DNA of 64,000 nucleotides. Origin: Thermocrispum agreste DSM 44070 (GTDB taxonomy: Bacteria; Actinomycetota; Actinomycetes; Mycobacteriales; Pseudonocardiaceae). Shown here one piece after another: positions 24,591 to 33,456 of the stretch (position 1 is the first letter of the stretch; each line of letters begins with the position of its first letter). The notes beneath the pieces were generated by a model that made no database searches, was not told the origin of the DNA, and saw only the letters and a list, made by a program, of their open reading frames with translations. The stretch is taken from the NCBI RefSeq assembly GCF_000427905.1, contig NZ_KE386604.1, positions 186,001 through 250,000 of the forward strand. Direction: 5' to 3'. The translations under genes and the position numbers were made by a program.

Positions 24591-24887
24591 CTTGATCCAC
24601 TGCGGGTCGTCGGCCACCTTGCCCACCTTCGTCGCACCGCCCGGCGAGCCCAGCTTGGCGAAGAAGTCCGCGTTGGCCTGGGTGTAGTCGGCCCATTCGT
24701 CGGGCACGTCGTCTTCGAAGAAGATCGCCTCGGCCGGGCACACGGGCTCGCACGCACCGCAGTCGACGCATTCGTCCGGGTGGATGTAGAGCATCCGCTC
24801 GCCCTCGTAGATGCAGTCCACCGGGCATTCGTCGACACAGGTGCGGTCTTTCAGGTCGACGCAAGGTTGCGCGATCACGTAAGTCAT
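24564..24887 (-). CDS. Seven-iron ferredoxin (FdxA type), electron acceptor of KorAB
   Basis: The 107-residue ferredoxin has the first cluster motif CVDECPVDC with an upstream Cys ([11 protein letters not shown]), suited to a [3Fe-4S] cluster, and the second [12 protein letters not shown] for a [4Fe-4S] cluster. A C-terminal extension of about 45 residues follows ([12 protein letters not shown]), as in actinobacterial FdxA. It overlaps korB by ATGA, making it the third gene of a korA-korB-fdx operon and the likely acceptor of electrons from the oxidoreductase. Confidence 0.92.
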   Translation of the reverse strand: MTYVIAQPCVDLKDRTCVDECPVDCIYEGERMLYIHPDECVDCGACEPVCPAEAIFFEDDVPDEWADYTQANADFFAKLGSPGGATKVGKVADDPQWIKDLPPQEHD

Positions 24888-25978
24888 CGGTCTTCCTCCA
24901 CGGTCCACACGTCGCCGCCGTCGATCAGTGCTTGCAGGTCGTCCAGATCGCGCCGTGTCGACGCTTGTGCCCGCACCTGGTCGTCGTACGTCGGGCGGAC
25001 CACCTGGCGGAAGATCCCGATGGGCGTCTGGTCGAGAGAGCCGGTGTCGGTGAGCCTGCTGATGGCGAACGCCGTGGTCGGGTCGGGGTTGTGGGCGTCG
25101 TGGACGAGGATCGCCTCGTCCGGCACGTCGGCGGCAAATGCCGCGCGCACTCCGCCGGTGACCTCGTCGCGGACCAACACCTTGGTGCCGCGGCCGTCTT
25201 CGCCCGGCGGGCCGAAGCGGATCTGCTCGCCGTGCTCCAGCGGAATGACGGCGTCCGCCTTGCGATCGTTGTCCTTGAGCGCGTCGAAGGCGCCGTCGTT
25301 GAAGATAGGGCAGTTCTGGTAGATCTCCACCAGTGACGTGCCGCGATGTGCCGCGGCGGCGGACAGCACCCGGGTGAGGTGCTTGCGGTCGGAGTCGATG
25401 GTGCGCGCCACGAACGTCGCCTCCGCGCCCAGGGCCAGCGAGACCGGATTCACCGGCTGGTCCACCGAGCCCAGCGGTGTGGACTTGGTGACCTTGCCGG
25501 TCTCCGAGGTGGGGGAGTACTGGCCCTTGGTGAGCCCGTAGATCCGGTTGTTGAACAGCAGAATCGTCATGTTGACGTTCCGCCGCAGCGCGTGGACGAG
25601 GTGGTTCCCGCCGATCGACAAGGCGTCGCCGTCGCCGGTGACCACCCACACCAACAGGTCCTCGCGCGCCGTGGCGATGCCGGTGGCGATGGCGGGTGCC
25701 CTGCCGTGGATGGAGTGCATCCCGTACGTGTCGAGGTAGTACGGGAACCGGCTGGAGCAGCCGATGCCGCTGACGAAGACGATGTTCTCCCGGCGCAGCC
25801 CGAGCTGGGGAAGGAACCCCTGGACGGCCTTGAGTACGGCGTAGTCGCCGCAGCCGGGGCACCACCGCACCTCCTGGTCGCTGGTGAAGTCCTTGCCGGT
25901 GAGTACCTGCCCGTCCGGGAGGGTGGGCACGCCCGCGGTGCCCGGCGTGGGCAGCCCCAGGTCGATCCGGCTGGTCAT
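24884..25978 (-). CDS. korB: 2-oxoglutarate:ferredoxin oxidoreductase beta subunit KorB
   Basis: The 364-residue subunit binds thiamine diphosphate. [15 protein letters not shown] is the conserved CPGCG start of the domain, [22 protein letters not shown] is the ThDP/Mg motif (GDGD...N), and [17 protein letters not shown] follows. With KorA it converts 2-oxoglutarate and CoA to succinyl-CoA, CO2 and reduced ferredoxin. It overlaps korA and the ferredoxin gene by four bases each. Confidence 0.94.
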   Translation of the reverse strand: MTSRIDLGLPTPGTAGVPTLPDGQVLTGKDFTSDQEVRWCPGCGDYAVLKAVQGFLPQLGLRRENIVFVSGIGCSSRFPYYLDTYGMHSIHGRAPAIATGIATAREDLLVWVVTGDGDALSIGGNHLVHALRRNVNMTILLFNNRIYGLTKGQYSPTSETGKVTKSTPLGSVDQPVNPVSLALGAEATFVARTIDSDRKHLTRVLSAAAAHRGTSLVEIYQNCPIFNDGAFDALKDNDRKADAVIPLEHGEQIRFGPPGEDGRGTKVLVRDEVTGGVRAAFAADVPDEAILVHDAHNPDPTTAFAISRLTDTGSLDQTPIGIFRQVVRPTYDDQVRAQASTRRDLDDLQALIDGGDVWTVEEDR

Positions 25979-27909
25979 CGCAGTGCCTCCTCGGTGACAC
26001 GGGTGTCGGTCGAGCGATGGGACGTCTCGGCCACGCCGAGGTCGGCGAGCGCGTCGAGCAGGATGCCTTCCATCTCCTCGGCGCCGAACGGTGTGCCGCG
26101 AACACGGGTGCGTGACTCGGCGTCGACGAGGTACTTGGCGCGCAACAGCAGCGCGAGCTGGCCGAGGTTCATCTCGGGCACCACGACCTTGTCGTAGCGG
26201 GCGAGGATCTCGCCCAGGTTCCGCGGGAACGGGTTGAGATGCCGCAGGTGAACTTGCGCGACGTCCAACCCACGCTTGCGCACTCGCCGGACACCCGCGC
26301 CGATCGGCCCGTACGTCGAACCCCAGCCGATCACCAGCAACCGTGCGCGTCCGGAGGGGTCGTCGACGGTCACCTCGGGCAGGGTCTCGGCGATGCGATC
26401 CACCTTCGCCTGGCGGGTGCGGACCATGTGCTCGTGGTTGGCGGGGTCGTAGGAGATGTTGCCGCGGCCGTCGCTCTTCTCCAGACCGCCGATGCGGTGC
26501 TCCAGGCCGGGCGTTCCCGGCGGCGCCCATGGACGCGCCAGCGTCTCGGCGTCGCGCAGGTAGGGCCAGAATTCTTCGGCGCCGTCCGCCGTCGTGTGGT
26601 TCGGGCCGGTGGCGAAGTTCGGGTCGATCTTCGGCAGCGACTTGACGTCCGGCAGCCGCCACGGTTCGGAGCCGTTGGCCAAGTAGCCGTCGGAGAGCAA
26701 GACCACGGGCGTGCGGAACGTGACGGCGATCCGCACGGCCTCGATCGCCGCGTCGAAGCAATCGGCCGGGGACTGCGGTGCGATGACGGGGAGCGGGGCT
26801 TCCCCGTTGCGGCCGAACATCGCCTGCAGCAGATCGGCCTGCTCCGTCTTGGTCGGCAGACCCGTGGACGGGCCGCCGCGCTGGACGTCGACCACGACGA
26901 GGGGCAGCTCGAGCATGACCGCCAGGCCCAGGGCCTCCGATTTCAGCGTCATGCCCGGGCCGGACGTGCTGGTCACGCCGAGGTGGCCTGCATACGACGC
27001 GCCCAGGGCCGCCCCGATCGCGGCGATCTCGTCTTCGGCCTGGAACGTGGTGACGCCGAAGTCCTTGTGCTTGCTCAGCTCGTGCAGGATGTCCGAGGCC
27101 GGAGTGATCGGGTAGGCGCCGAGGAACACCGGCAGGTCCGCCAGCCGGCCCGCGGTGAGCAGGCCGTAGGACAGCGCGAGGTTGCCGGTGATGTTGCGGT
27201 AACGGCCCTTGGGCGCCGGGGCGGGCTTCACCTCGTAGGAGACCGCGAACACCTCGGTCGTCTCACCGAAGTGGTAGCCCGCCTTGAACGCCGCGACGTT
27301 GGCGTCGCGCAGGTTCGGCTTGGCAGCGAACTTCCTGGTGAGGTGGTCGATCGTGCTCTCGATGGGCCTGCCGTACAGCCACGACACCAGGCCGAGGGCG
27401 AACATGTTCTTCGACCGGCTGGCCTCTTTGCGGGTCAGGCCGAAGTCCTTGACCGCCTCGATGGTCATGCCCGTCAGGTCGACCGGGTGCACCTGGAAGC
27501 GGGCCAGCGAGTCGTCCTCGAGGGGGTTGCTCGCGTAGCCGGCCTTGCTCAGGTTGCGGGCGGTGAACTCGTGGCTGTCCACGATGATCACCGCGCCGGG
27601 CCGCAGATCGGCCACGTTGGCCTTGAGCGCGGCGGGATTCATCGCCACCAGCACGTCCGGGTGGTCACCGGGGGTGAGGATGTCGTGGCTGGCGAAATGC
27701 ACCTGAAAGGACGACACCCCGGGGATCGTTCCCTGCGGGGAGCGGATCTCGGCCGGGAAGCTCGGGAACGTCGCGAGGTCGTTGCCGAAGACGGCGGTCT
27801 GCTGCGTGAACCGGTCTCCGGTGAGCTGCATGCCGTCGCCGGAATCCCCGGCGAACCGGATGATCACGCGATCGACCTGCTTGATCGGCTTCTCGGGTGT
27901 GACGGTCAT
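25975..27909 (-). CDS. korA: 2-oxoglutarate:ferredoxin oxidoreductase fused gamma-alpha subunit KorA
   Basis: The 644-residue subunit carries the gamma domain first ([17 protein letters not shown], residues about 15-200), then the alpha pyrimidine-binding domain ([36 protein letters not shown]) and the transketolase-C-like end. The fused order is typical of the aerobic, oxygen-tolerant actinobacterial KGOR. ATG at 27909 follows GGTGTGACGGTC-type sequence without a strong Shine-Dalgarno. It is divergent from the aldehyde dehydrogenase gene. Confidence 0.94.
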   Translation of the reverse strand: MTVTPEKPIKQVDRVIIRFAGDSGDGMQLTGDRFTQQTAVFGNDLATFPSFPAEIRSPQGTIPGVSSFQVHFASHDILTPGDHPDVLVAMNPAALKANVADLRPGAVIIVDSHEFTARNLSKAGYASNPLEDDSLARFQVHPVDLTGMTIEAVKDFGLTRKEASRSKNMFALGLVSWLYGRPIESTIDHLTRKFAAKPNLRDANVAAFKAGYHFGETTEVFAVSYEVKPAPAPKGRYRNITGNLALSYGLLTAGRLADLPVFLGAYPITPASDILHELSKHKDFGVTTFQAEDEIAAIGAALGASYAGHLGVTSTSGPGMTLKSEALGLAVMLELPLVVVDVQRGGPSTGLPTKTEQADLLQAMFGRNGEAPLPVIAPQSPADCFDAAIEAVRIAVTFRTPVVLLSDGYLANGSEPWRLPDVKSLPKIDPNFATGPNHTTADGAEEFWPYLRDAETLARPWAPPGTPGLEHRIGGLEKSDGRGNISYDPANHEHMVRTRQAKVDRIAETLPEVTVDDPSGRARLLVIGWGSTYGPIGAGVRRVRKRGLDVAQVHLRHLNPFPRNLGEILARYDKVVVPEMNLGQLALLLRAKYLVDAESRTRVRGTPFGAEEMEGILLDALADLGVAETSHRSTDTRVTEEALR

Positions 27910-27954
27910 GGCGCTCCGATGCTCGGTGGGAAGTCCCCGCGATAATTCGCTGCT

Positions 27955-27970
27955 ATTGGTGATAATCAAT
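27955..27970. promoter_or_regulatory. AT-rich operator-like site between korA and the ALDH gene
   Basis: ATTGGTGATAATCAAT has ATTG/CAAT ends and the inner palindrome TGAT-A-ATCA. It lies 46 bases before korA and about 125 before the ALDH start. Similar TGATAAT-containing sites precede several operons to the right. A protein-binding role is inferred. Confidence 0.45.
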
Positions 27971-28095
27971 CCTAGGAAAGGTGGGGAGATCGTCAAGCTC
28001 GAGGGTTCGCCGAACCCTTCTCAACCATGAACATCATTGCTATGGTCAGGGTGGCGCAGAGCGTGCTCCCCGGGGTAGCGCGAGGAGGCGAGGGA

Positions 28096-29604
28096 GTGGC
28101 CACCATGGCAGTGGAGAAGCGGGCGGCAAGCACCTACATCGACGGAGCCTGGGTCGACGGCGCTTCCGGCGAGTCGTACGTGTCGGTGAGCCCGTCCACC
28201 GAGCAGGTCCTCGGCGAGACGGTGACCAGCTCCACCGAGCAGGTCGATCAGGCCGTCGCCGCGGCGCGGAAAGCGTTCGCCGAATCGTCGGAGTGGCGGT
28301 CGTGGACGCCGCAGATGCGGGCGGACGCGCTGAACCGGTTCGCCGACATCCTCGAGCGCGAGCGCGAACCGCTGTCCCGGCTGATCGCCTCGGAAGTCGG
28401 CACGCCGATCGCCGCGTGCCGGTCGATGCAGGTCGGCGGGCCCATCGAGGTGCTGCGCTGGTACGCCCAGATGGCCGTGAAGGGGCCTCGGGGCGGCTAC
28501 GAGCAGGCCCTTCCGCACTACCACAACCCGGTCGCCTCCGGCAGTCTGCTGTGCTACGAGCCGGTCGGCGTGGTCGCCTGCCTGCCCGCGTACAACTACC
28601 CGCTGAACCTGCTGGTGTGGAAGCTCGGCGGGGCCATCGCCGCCGGGTGCACCACCGTCGTGCTGCCCTCTCCGCAGGGTGCGTGGACCACGCTGCGGGT
28701 CTTCGAGCTGCTCGACGAGGTCGGATTGCCGCCCGGCGTGGTGAACCTGGTCGTGGGCGGCCCGGACATCGGCATTCACCTGACCAGCCACCCGGACGTG
28801 AACATGGTGTCGTTCACCGGGTCCGACGCCGTCGGCGCCCGGGTGATGTCGCAGGGCGCGCTCGGCTCCATCAGCAAGGCCGTGCTCGAACTCGGCGGAA
28901 AGAGCCCCAACATCATCCTGCCCAGCGCGGACCTGCCCGCCACAGTCGCCGCCTCGATCCTGCGGTTCGCCCGCAACGCCGGGCAGGGATGTGCGGCGTG
29001 GAGCCGGATCCTGGTGCCCGAGGATCGGATCGACGAGTTCTGCCGCCTGGCCGACGACTTCATCAAGACGATCAAGGTCGGCGATCCGCTGGAGGAGGAC
29101 ACGGTCGTCGGACCGGTCATCTCCGCGGCGCACCGGGCCAAGGTCGAGGGCTGGGTCGACGAGCTGCTCGGCCGTGGCGCGCGCTGGGGTGCGGGCGGCG
29201 GCCGACCGGAGGGCCTGACCACCGGGCACTACCTGCGCCCCGGCCTGCTGCGCGACGTCGACCCGGACGATCCGCTGGCGGACACCGAGTTCTTCGCGCC
29301 GATCGGCATGATCTTCGGCTACCGCGACGTCGACCACGCGGTCGAGCTTGCGAACAACACCCGCTACGGCCTGGCAGGCAATGTCTTCGGCCCGCTGGAC
29401 GAGGCGATCGCGGTCGCTCGCCGGGTGCGGGCAGGCACGGTCACCGTCAACGGCGGGTCGGGCATGCGTCCCGACGCCCCGTGGGGCGGTCCCGGCCGGA
29501 GCGGCGTCGGCCGTGAGCTGGGTGAGGACGGCTTCGCCGAGTTCTTCGAGGTCAAGCACATCCAGTACGCCCTCGCCGGCATCACCCGCCCGCCGGGGAC
29601 CTGA
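28096..29604 (+). CDS. Aldehyde dehydrogenase (NAD(P)+-dependent)
   Basis: The 502-residue ALDH has the catalytic glutamate in LELGGKSPNI and the nucleophilic cysteine in NAGQGCAAWSRI. The coenzyme region reads SFTGSDAVGARVM. The GTG at 28096 (AGGAGG seven bases upstream) or the ATG at 28105 are both possible starts. It is followed after 36 bp by a mycofactocin-type SDR, so it could take the aldehyde made by an alcohol dehydrogenase in the pathway. Confidence 0.9.
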   Translation: MATMAVEKRAASTYIDGAWVDGASGESYVSVSPSTEQVLGETVTSSTEQVDQAVAAARKAFAESSEWRSWTPQMRADALNRFADILEREREPLSRLIASEVGTPIAACRSMQVGGPIEVLRWYAQMAVKGPRGGYEQALPHYHNPVASGSLLCYEPVGVVACLPAYNYPLNLLVWKLGGAIAAGCTTVVLPSPQGAWTTLRVFELLDEVGLPPGVVNLVVGGPDIGIHLTSHPDVNMVSFTGSDAVGARVMSQGALGSISKAVLELGGKSPNIILPSADLPATVAASILRFARNAGQGCAAWSRILVPEDRIDEFCRLADDFIKTIKVGDPLEEDTVVGPVISAAHRAKVEGWVDELLGRGARWGAGGGRPEGLTTGHYLRPGLLRDVDPDDPLADTEFFAPIGMIFGYRDVDHAVELANNTRYGLAGNVFGPLDEAIAVARRVRAGTVTVNGGSGMRPDAPWGGPGRSGVGRELGEDGFAEFFEVKHIQYALAGITRPPGT

Positions 29605-29640
29605 GCCAGTCGAAGGGCAGCAGCACAAGTGGGAGAAACC

Positions 29641-30468
29641 ATGCGACGTTTCGAGGGCAAGACGGCCATCATCAGCGGCGGCGCCAGGGGGCAGGGCCGA
29701 TCGCACGCGCTGCGCCTGGCGAAGGAGGGCGCGAACGTCGCGATCCTGGACATCGCGGATCAGATCGACACCGTCGTCTACCCCATGTCGACGCTCGAGG
29801 ACCTGTCCAGGACCGAGCAGGAGCTGAAGGAACTCGGCGCCGAGGTCCTGGCGATCCAGTGCGACGTCCGGGACCAGGCGGCCGTCGAGGCGGCCGTGGC
29901 CGCGACCGAGGAGCGCTTCGGCGGTATCGACATCGTGCTCGCCAACGCGGGCATCATGGCCAGCTACGGCGAGCGCAAGCACGACATCCAGGCGTGGCAC
30001 GACACCGTCGCGACCATGTTGAGCGGCGTCTACTACCTGCTCCGCGCGGTGACTCCCGGGCTCATCGAGCGCGGGCGCGGCGGCGCCATCTGCATCACCG
30101 GCTCCACCTCCAGCTTCCGCGGGGTCGCCTACAAGCCGGAGATGCTCAATCCCGGGCAGATGGGCTACGGCGCGGCCAAGCACGGCGTGCTCGCGCTGAT
30201 GCGGAACTTCGCGATGGCGCTCGGCAAGTACGGCGTGCGGGTCAACACCGTCATCCCCGCCGGTGTGCGCACCAAGATGATCGACAACGAGTTCTTCGGC
30301 GCCGACCTGGCCGACGACGCGCCGGGTGGCTGGATGGCCAATGTCATGGACCATGGTCCGGTCGAGCCCGAGGACATCACCAACGCGGTGCTGTGGCTGT
30401 GCTCCGACGAGGCGCGCTTCGTGACCGGGCAGGCGCTCGCCGTGGACATGGGGACACTGCTGGTCTGA
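29641..30468 (+). CDS. Mycofactocin-coupled SDR oxidoreductase (carveol dehydrogenase-like)
   Basis: The 275-residue SDR has the sequence SGGARGQGRSHALRLAKEGA, the signature of the SDR subfamily whose NAD is non-exchangeable and is re-oxidised by mycofactocin. The subfamily's insert after beta-strand 2 is present (DIADQIDTVVYPMSTLEDL). Catalytic residues are Ser in TGSTSSFRG, Tyr in YGAAKHG and the Lys three residues later. ATG at 29641 follows GGGAGAAACC. It sits in an operon with the ALDH and a luciferase-like oxidoreductase. Confidence 0.92.
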   Translation: MRRFEGKTAIISGGARGQGRSHALRLAKEGANVAILDIADQIDTVVYPMSTLEDLSRTEQELKELGAEVLAIQCDVRDQAAVEAAVAATEERFGGIDIVLANAGIMASYGERKHDIQAWHDTVATMLSGVYYLLRAVTPGLIERGRGGAICITGSTSSFRGVAYKPEMLNPGQMGYGAAKHGVLALMRNFAMALGKYGVRVNTVIPAGVRTKMIDNEFFGADLADDAPGGWMANVMDHGPVEPEDITNAVLWLCSDEARFVTGQALAVDMGTLLV

Positions 30469-30484
30469 CCGGGTGCAGTGAGCA

Positions 30485-30515
30485 GGCCCGCCCGTCCGGC
30501 CCGGTCGGGCGGGCC
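30485..30515 (+). promoter_or_regulatory. Intra-operon stem-loop
   Basis: GGCCCGCCCG (30485-30494) and CGGGCGGGCC (30506-30515) form a perfect 10-bp stem between the SDR stop and the next start at 30531. It has no T-run, so it may act as a partial terminator or mRNA-stabilising element. Confidence 0.5.
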
Positions 30516-30530
30516 GGAAAGAGACGACAG

Positions 30531-31574
30531 ATGGAATTCGGCATCCTGATGGGGGACCAGCCGGTCTCCACGCCTCCGGAGGAACACCTCGACCTGATGC
30601 TGCGCAAGGTGGAGGCCGCACAGAAGGCCGGCTTCACCTACCTGACCATCGGCCAGCACTTTCTCTACGACGGGTTTCGCTGGTTCCAGCCGGTGCCGCT
30701 GCTGGCGCGGCTGGCGGCGGAGCTGGACGACCACGTCAAGATCGGCACGACCGTGCTGATCGGCCCGCTGCACCACCCGGTGCAGCTGGCCGAGGACCTG
30801 GCCACCCTGGACGTGGTGACCCGCGGCAAGCTCGTGGTCGGCATCGGCACCGGCTACCTCGAGCACGAGTACGAGGTCTTCGGCAAGCCCTTCCAGCGGC
30901 GCTACGCGCTGCTGGAGGAACTCATCGAGGTGATGACGAAGGTCTGGACGCAGGACCGGGTCACCCACCACGGCACGTTCTTCCACATCGAGGACCGGCC
31001 GACCCACCTGCACCCGGTCCAGAAGCCGCGCCCGCCCATCTGGCTGGGGGCGATGAAGGAGACGGGAGTGCGCCGGGCCGCCCGGCACGGCGACGTCTGG
31101 ACGATCACCCCGCAGCAGACGATCGATCAGGTCGAGGACCTGATCGGCGCGTACATCGACGAGCGCACGAAGTACGGCCTGCCGCTGACGAAGTTCCCGC
31201 TGCGCCGGGAGCTGCAGCTGGGCACCGACCCGGAGGACGCCCTGCACAAGTTCGCCGAGGTGGCGCGGGTCAAGTACGTTTCGTATGCGGGCCAGGGCAT
31301 GCAGCTGCTGGACAAAGAACGGGTCGAGCGGGACTTCCTGGCGAACGTGCGGGAACACGTGCTGTTGGGCAACGGCGAGCAAGTCCGCGCGCAGATCAGG
31401 GAGATCGCCGGTCGGCTGCCGATCGGGCCGCTGCTGGTCCGCCCGCACTGGCCGGGAATGGACGCCGAGCAGACCGCCGCCTACCTGGAGGAGGTCGGCC
31501 GCGAGGTGGTCGAGCCGCTGAAGGACCTGCAGAGCATCGGGTTCGAGGAGCTGGCGGCGAAACAGCCTGCCTGA
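30531..31574 (+). CDS. LLM-class (luciferase-like) flavin-dependent oxidoreductase
   Basis: The 347-residue TIM-barrel protein belongs to the bacterial luciferase-like group that uses reduced FMN or F420. Indicative parts are MEFGILMGDQP, KIGTTVLIGPLHHPVQLAEDLATLD, GIGTGYLEHEYEVFG and RPPIWLGAMKETGVRRAARHGD. Its place behind the SDR suggests an oxidation or Baeyer-Villiger-like step in the same pathway, but cofactor and substrate cannot be told from sequence. A bidirectional terminator follows. Confidence 0.88.
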   Translation: MEFGILMGDQPVSTPPEEHLDLMLRKVEAAQKAGFTYLTIGQHFLYDGFRWFQPVPLLARLAAELDDHVKIGTTVLIGPLHHPVQLAEDLATLDVVTRGKLVVGIGTGYLEHEYEVFGKPFQRRYALLEELIEVMTKVWTQDRVTHHGTFFHIEDRPTHLHPVQKPRPPIWLGAMKETGVRRAARHGDVWTITPQQTIDQVEDLIGAYIDERTKYGLPLTKFPLRRELQLGTDPEDALHKFAEVARVKYVSYAGQGMQLLDKERVERDFLANVREHVLLGNGEQVRAQIREIAGRLPIGPLLVRPHWPGMDAEQTAAYLEEVGREVVEPLKDLQSIGFEELAAKQPA

Positions 31575-31597
31575 TCTCGCTTCCCTCCGTGGTCAGG

Positions 31598-31649
31598 CAC
31601 CACATGAGGGGCCCCGGGCCGATTCGGTGACCTGGGGCCCCTCGTGGTG
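31598..31649. terminator. Bidirectional terminator between convergent genes
   Basis: CACCACATGAGGGGCCCC and GGGGCCCCTCGTGGTG form a long stem (31598-31649, one bulged base and a loop of about 20 bases). It lies exactly between the stop of the luciferase-like gene and the stop of the convergent MaoC gene. Confidence 0.8.
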
Positions 31650-32114
31650 TCAGGACTTCGCGTCGGTGGGGCGCTTGAGCATCAACCCGGCCCGGTGGGC
31701 GATGTGCACCAGCTCGTCGCGCTGGTTGTAGCCGCGGTGCTCGAAGTACACGATGCCGGCGTCGCTGCGGCTCTTCGACTCCCGCTTGCCCAGGATGGTG
31801 GTCTCGGCGCGCAGCGTGTCGCCGTGGAAGACCGGGTTGGGGAAGTCGAACTTGGTGTAGCCGAGGTTGCCCAGCGTCGTGCCCATGGTCAGGTCGTAGA
31901 CGATCATCCCGCCGATCAGGCCCGCGGTGAACAGGCTGTTCACCAGCCGCTGGCCGTACGGCTGGGTCGCCATGTACTCGGCGTCCAGGTGGATCGGGGC
32001 CGGGTTCATGGTGAGCGAGGTGAACAGGATGTTGTCCGCCTCGGTCACCGTGCGGCGCCAGGGGTGCTTGAACTCCTGCCCCTCCTCGAACTCTTCGAAC
32101 CACATGCCGGGCAT
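31650..32114 (-). CDS. MaoC-like (R)-specific enoyl-CoA hydratase
   Basis: The 154-residue hot-dog protein contains a hydratase-2-like segment (SLTMNPAPIHLDAEYM, with Asn-Pro-x-x-His in place of the commoner Asp-x-x-x-x-His), followed by GTTLGNLGYTKFDFPNPVFHGDTL. Replacement of the usual Asp by Asn is worth noting, though many MaoC homologues have N-P-x-P-x-H. GAGAGGAGC precedes the ATG. The role is likely hydration of an unsaturated CoA ester in the catabolic cluster. Confidence 0.87.
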   Translation of the reverse strand: MPGMWFEEFEEGQEFKHPWRRTVTEADNILFTSLTMNPAPIHLDAEYMATQPYGQRLVNSLFTAGLIGGMIVYDLTMGTTLGNLGYTKFDFPNPVFHGDTLRAETTILGKRESKSRSDAGIVYFEHRGYNQRDELVHIAHRAGLMLKRPTDAKS

Positions 32115-32166
32115 GGCTGCTCCTCTCGTGCTCGTCCGCTGTCGCAGGAGACACCGCAATTTTAGG

Positions 32167-32183
32167 ACAATGATGAATATTGT
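32167..32183. promoter_or_regulatory. AT-rich inverted repeat before the MaoC gene
   Basis: ACAAT-(7)-ATTGT lies 53 bases upstream of the MaoC start and directly behind the MFS stop codon. It is AT-rich in a 70% GC background, so it is probably a promoter/operator. Confidence 0.4.
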
Positions 32184-32185
32184 TT

Positions 32186-33430
32186 CTAGGAGAAGCTCGT
32201 GGTGGAGTGCGTTCGGCGTTCCGCGGGATGCATCCCGACGAGCAGCAGGATCCCGGCGGCGCTGACCGCGAAACACAGCCAGAAGCTCGGCCCGAGGCCG
32301 CCGGTCAGGTCGGAGAGCGCGCCCATCAGGAACGGGCTGGCGGCACCCGCGGTGAACGACAACAGCATGGACATCGCGCTGAGCCGGGTGGCGTCCTCCG
32401 GCGAGGTCGCCTCGTCCTGCACCGTGACCAGGGCCAGGCTGCTGGCTCCGCCGATACCGAACCCGGCCAGCAGGGCGCCGGGCAGGGCCCACGCGTGCGG
32501 TTGCAGGCTGAGCAGCAGCAGGCCGAGCGTGGCGGCGAGCATCACGGTCGCGAAGACCCCGCGGCGCTTGGGGGTGCGGTCGGTCAGCGGCGTGAGGGTC
32601 AGCATCGACACCAGCTGGACGCCCTGGAACAGCACGAGGTAGAACGCGGCGAGCCCGGAGCCGATGCCGTGCTCCATGAAGAGGCTGGGCAGCCAGGCGA
32701 TCACCCCGAAGCCGAGGAACATCGGCACGCAGTAGACGGCCGAGACGAACCAGGCGCGCTTCTCTCGGAGCGGGAGCGAGACCCGGCGGCGCCTGCCGTC
32801 GGCGCGCGGCATCCCCCGTCCCGTGGCTCGCACCCCGATCATGGCTGCCACCAGGGCCAAGGCCGCCACGCCCCACACCGACAGCGCGACCCGCCAACCA
32901 CCGAGGTGGTCGGTGACCGGTTGTGCCGTCCCGGCGGCCAGCCCGACGCCGAGCGCCATGGAGGTGGAGTAGATGCCGGTGGCCATGCCGCGCAGCCGGG
33001 GCAGGTAGTGCGCGATGAACGCGGGCACCAGGGTGGAGGTCGCGCCCAGCACCCCGCCGATGAGGCCGGCCGAGACGATCAGCGGCACCACCGCGTCCAT
33101 CATCAGGCGGGAGAGTTCGGCGACGCCGAGCAAGGCGAGCAGGGCGATCATCGCGCGATCCGTGCCGAGCCGGGAGGTGAGCGCGTGCCCGAGGGGAGCG
33201 CAGACCGCCATGGCGAGGATCGGCACGGAGGTCAGCAAGCTCGCCTCGGTCGCACTGAGCGACAGCTCGTCGCTGATCACCGGCACCAGCGGCGGTGTCA
33301 CGCCGAAGATGGCACGCAGGTTCACCCCGGTCGCGACGACCAGCGCCAGCGCCAGCCACGTCGACAGGCGCCGGGCCGGCTGGCGGACGGGGTGGGCCGG
33401 GGCGCCTGCCACGGTGGGGTCGGTGGCCAT
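32186..33430 (-). CDS. MFS transporter (CynX/NimT-like)
   Basis: A 414-residue major facilitator with 12 predicted membrane segments, the first beginning STWLALALVVATGVNLRAIFG, as in the cyanate/nitroimidazole (CynX/NimT) subgroup. GHALTSRLGTDRAM matches the loop 2-3 signature and DRTPKRRGVF the loop 8-9 equivalent. It lies 26 bp downstream of the ferredoxin reductase gene and probably belongs to the P450 operon, so it may import the substrate or export a product. Confidence 0.85.
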   Translation of the reverse strand: MATDPTVAGAPAHPVRQPARRLSTWLALALVVATGVNLRAIFGVTPPLVPVISDELSLSATEASLLTSVPILAMAVCAPLGHALTSRLGTDRAMIALLALLGVAELSRLMMDAVVPLIVSAGLIGGVLGATSTLVPAFIAHYLPRLRGMATGIYSTSMALGVGLAAGTAQPVTDHLGGWRVALSVWGVAALALVAAMIGVRATGRGMPRADGRRRRVSLPLREKRAWFVSAVYCVPMFLGFGVIAWLPSLFMEHGIGSGLAAFYLVLFQGVQLVSMLTLTPLTDRTPKRRGVFATVMLAATLGLLLLSLQPHAWALPGALLAGFGIGGASSLALVTVQDEATSPEDATRLSAMSMLLSFTAGAASPFLMGALSDLTGGLGPSFWLCFAVSAAGILLLVGMHPAERRTHSTTSFS

Positions 33431-33456
33431 GCCTGCCTCGGGCCCACCCACCCGGA

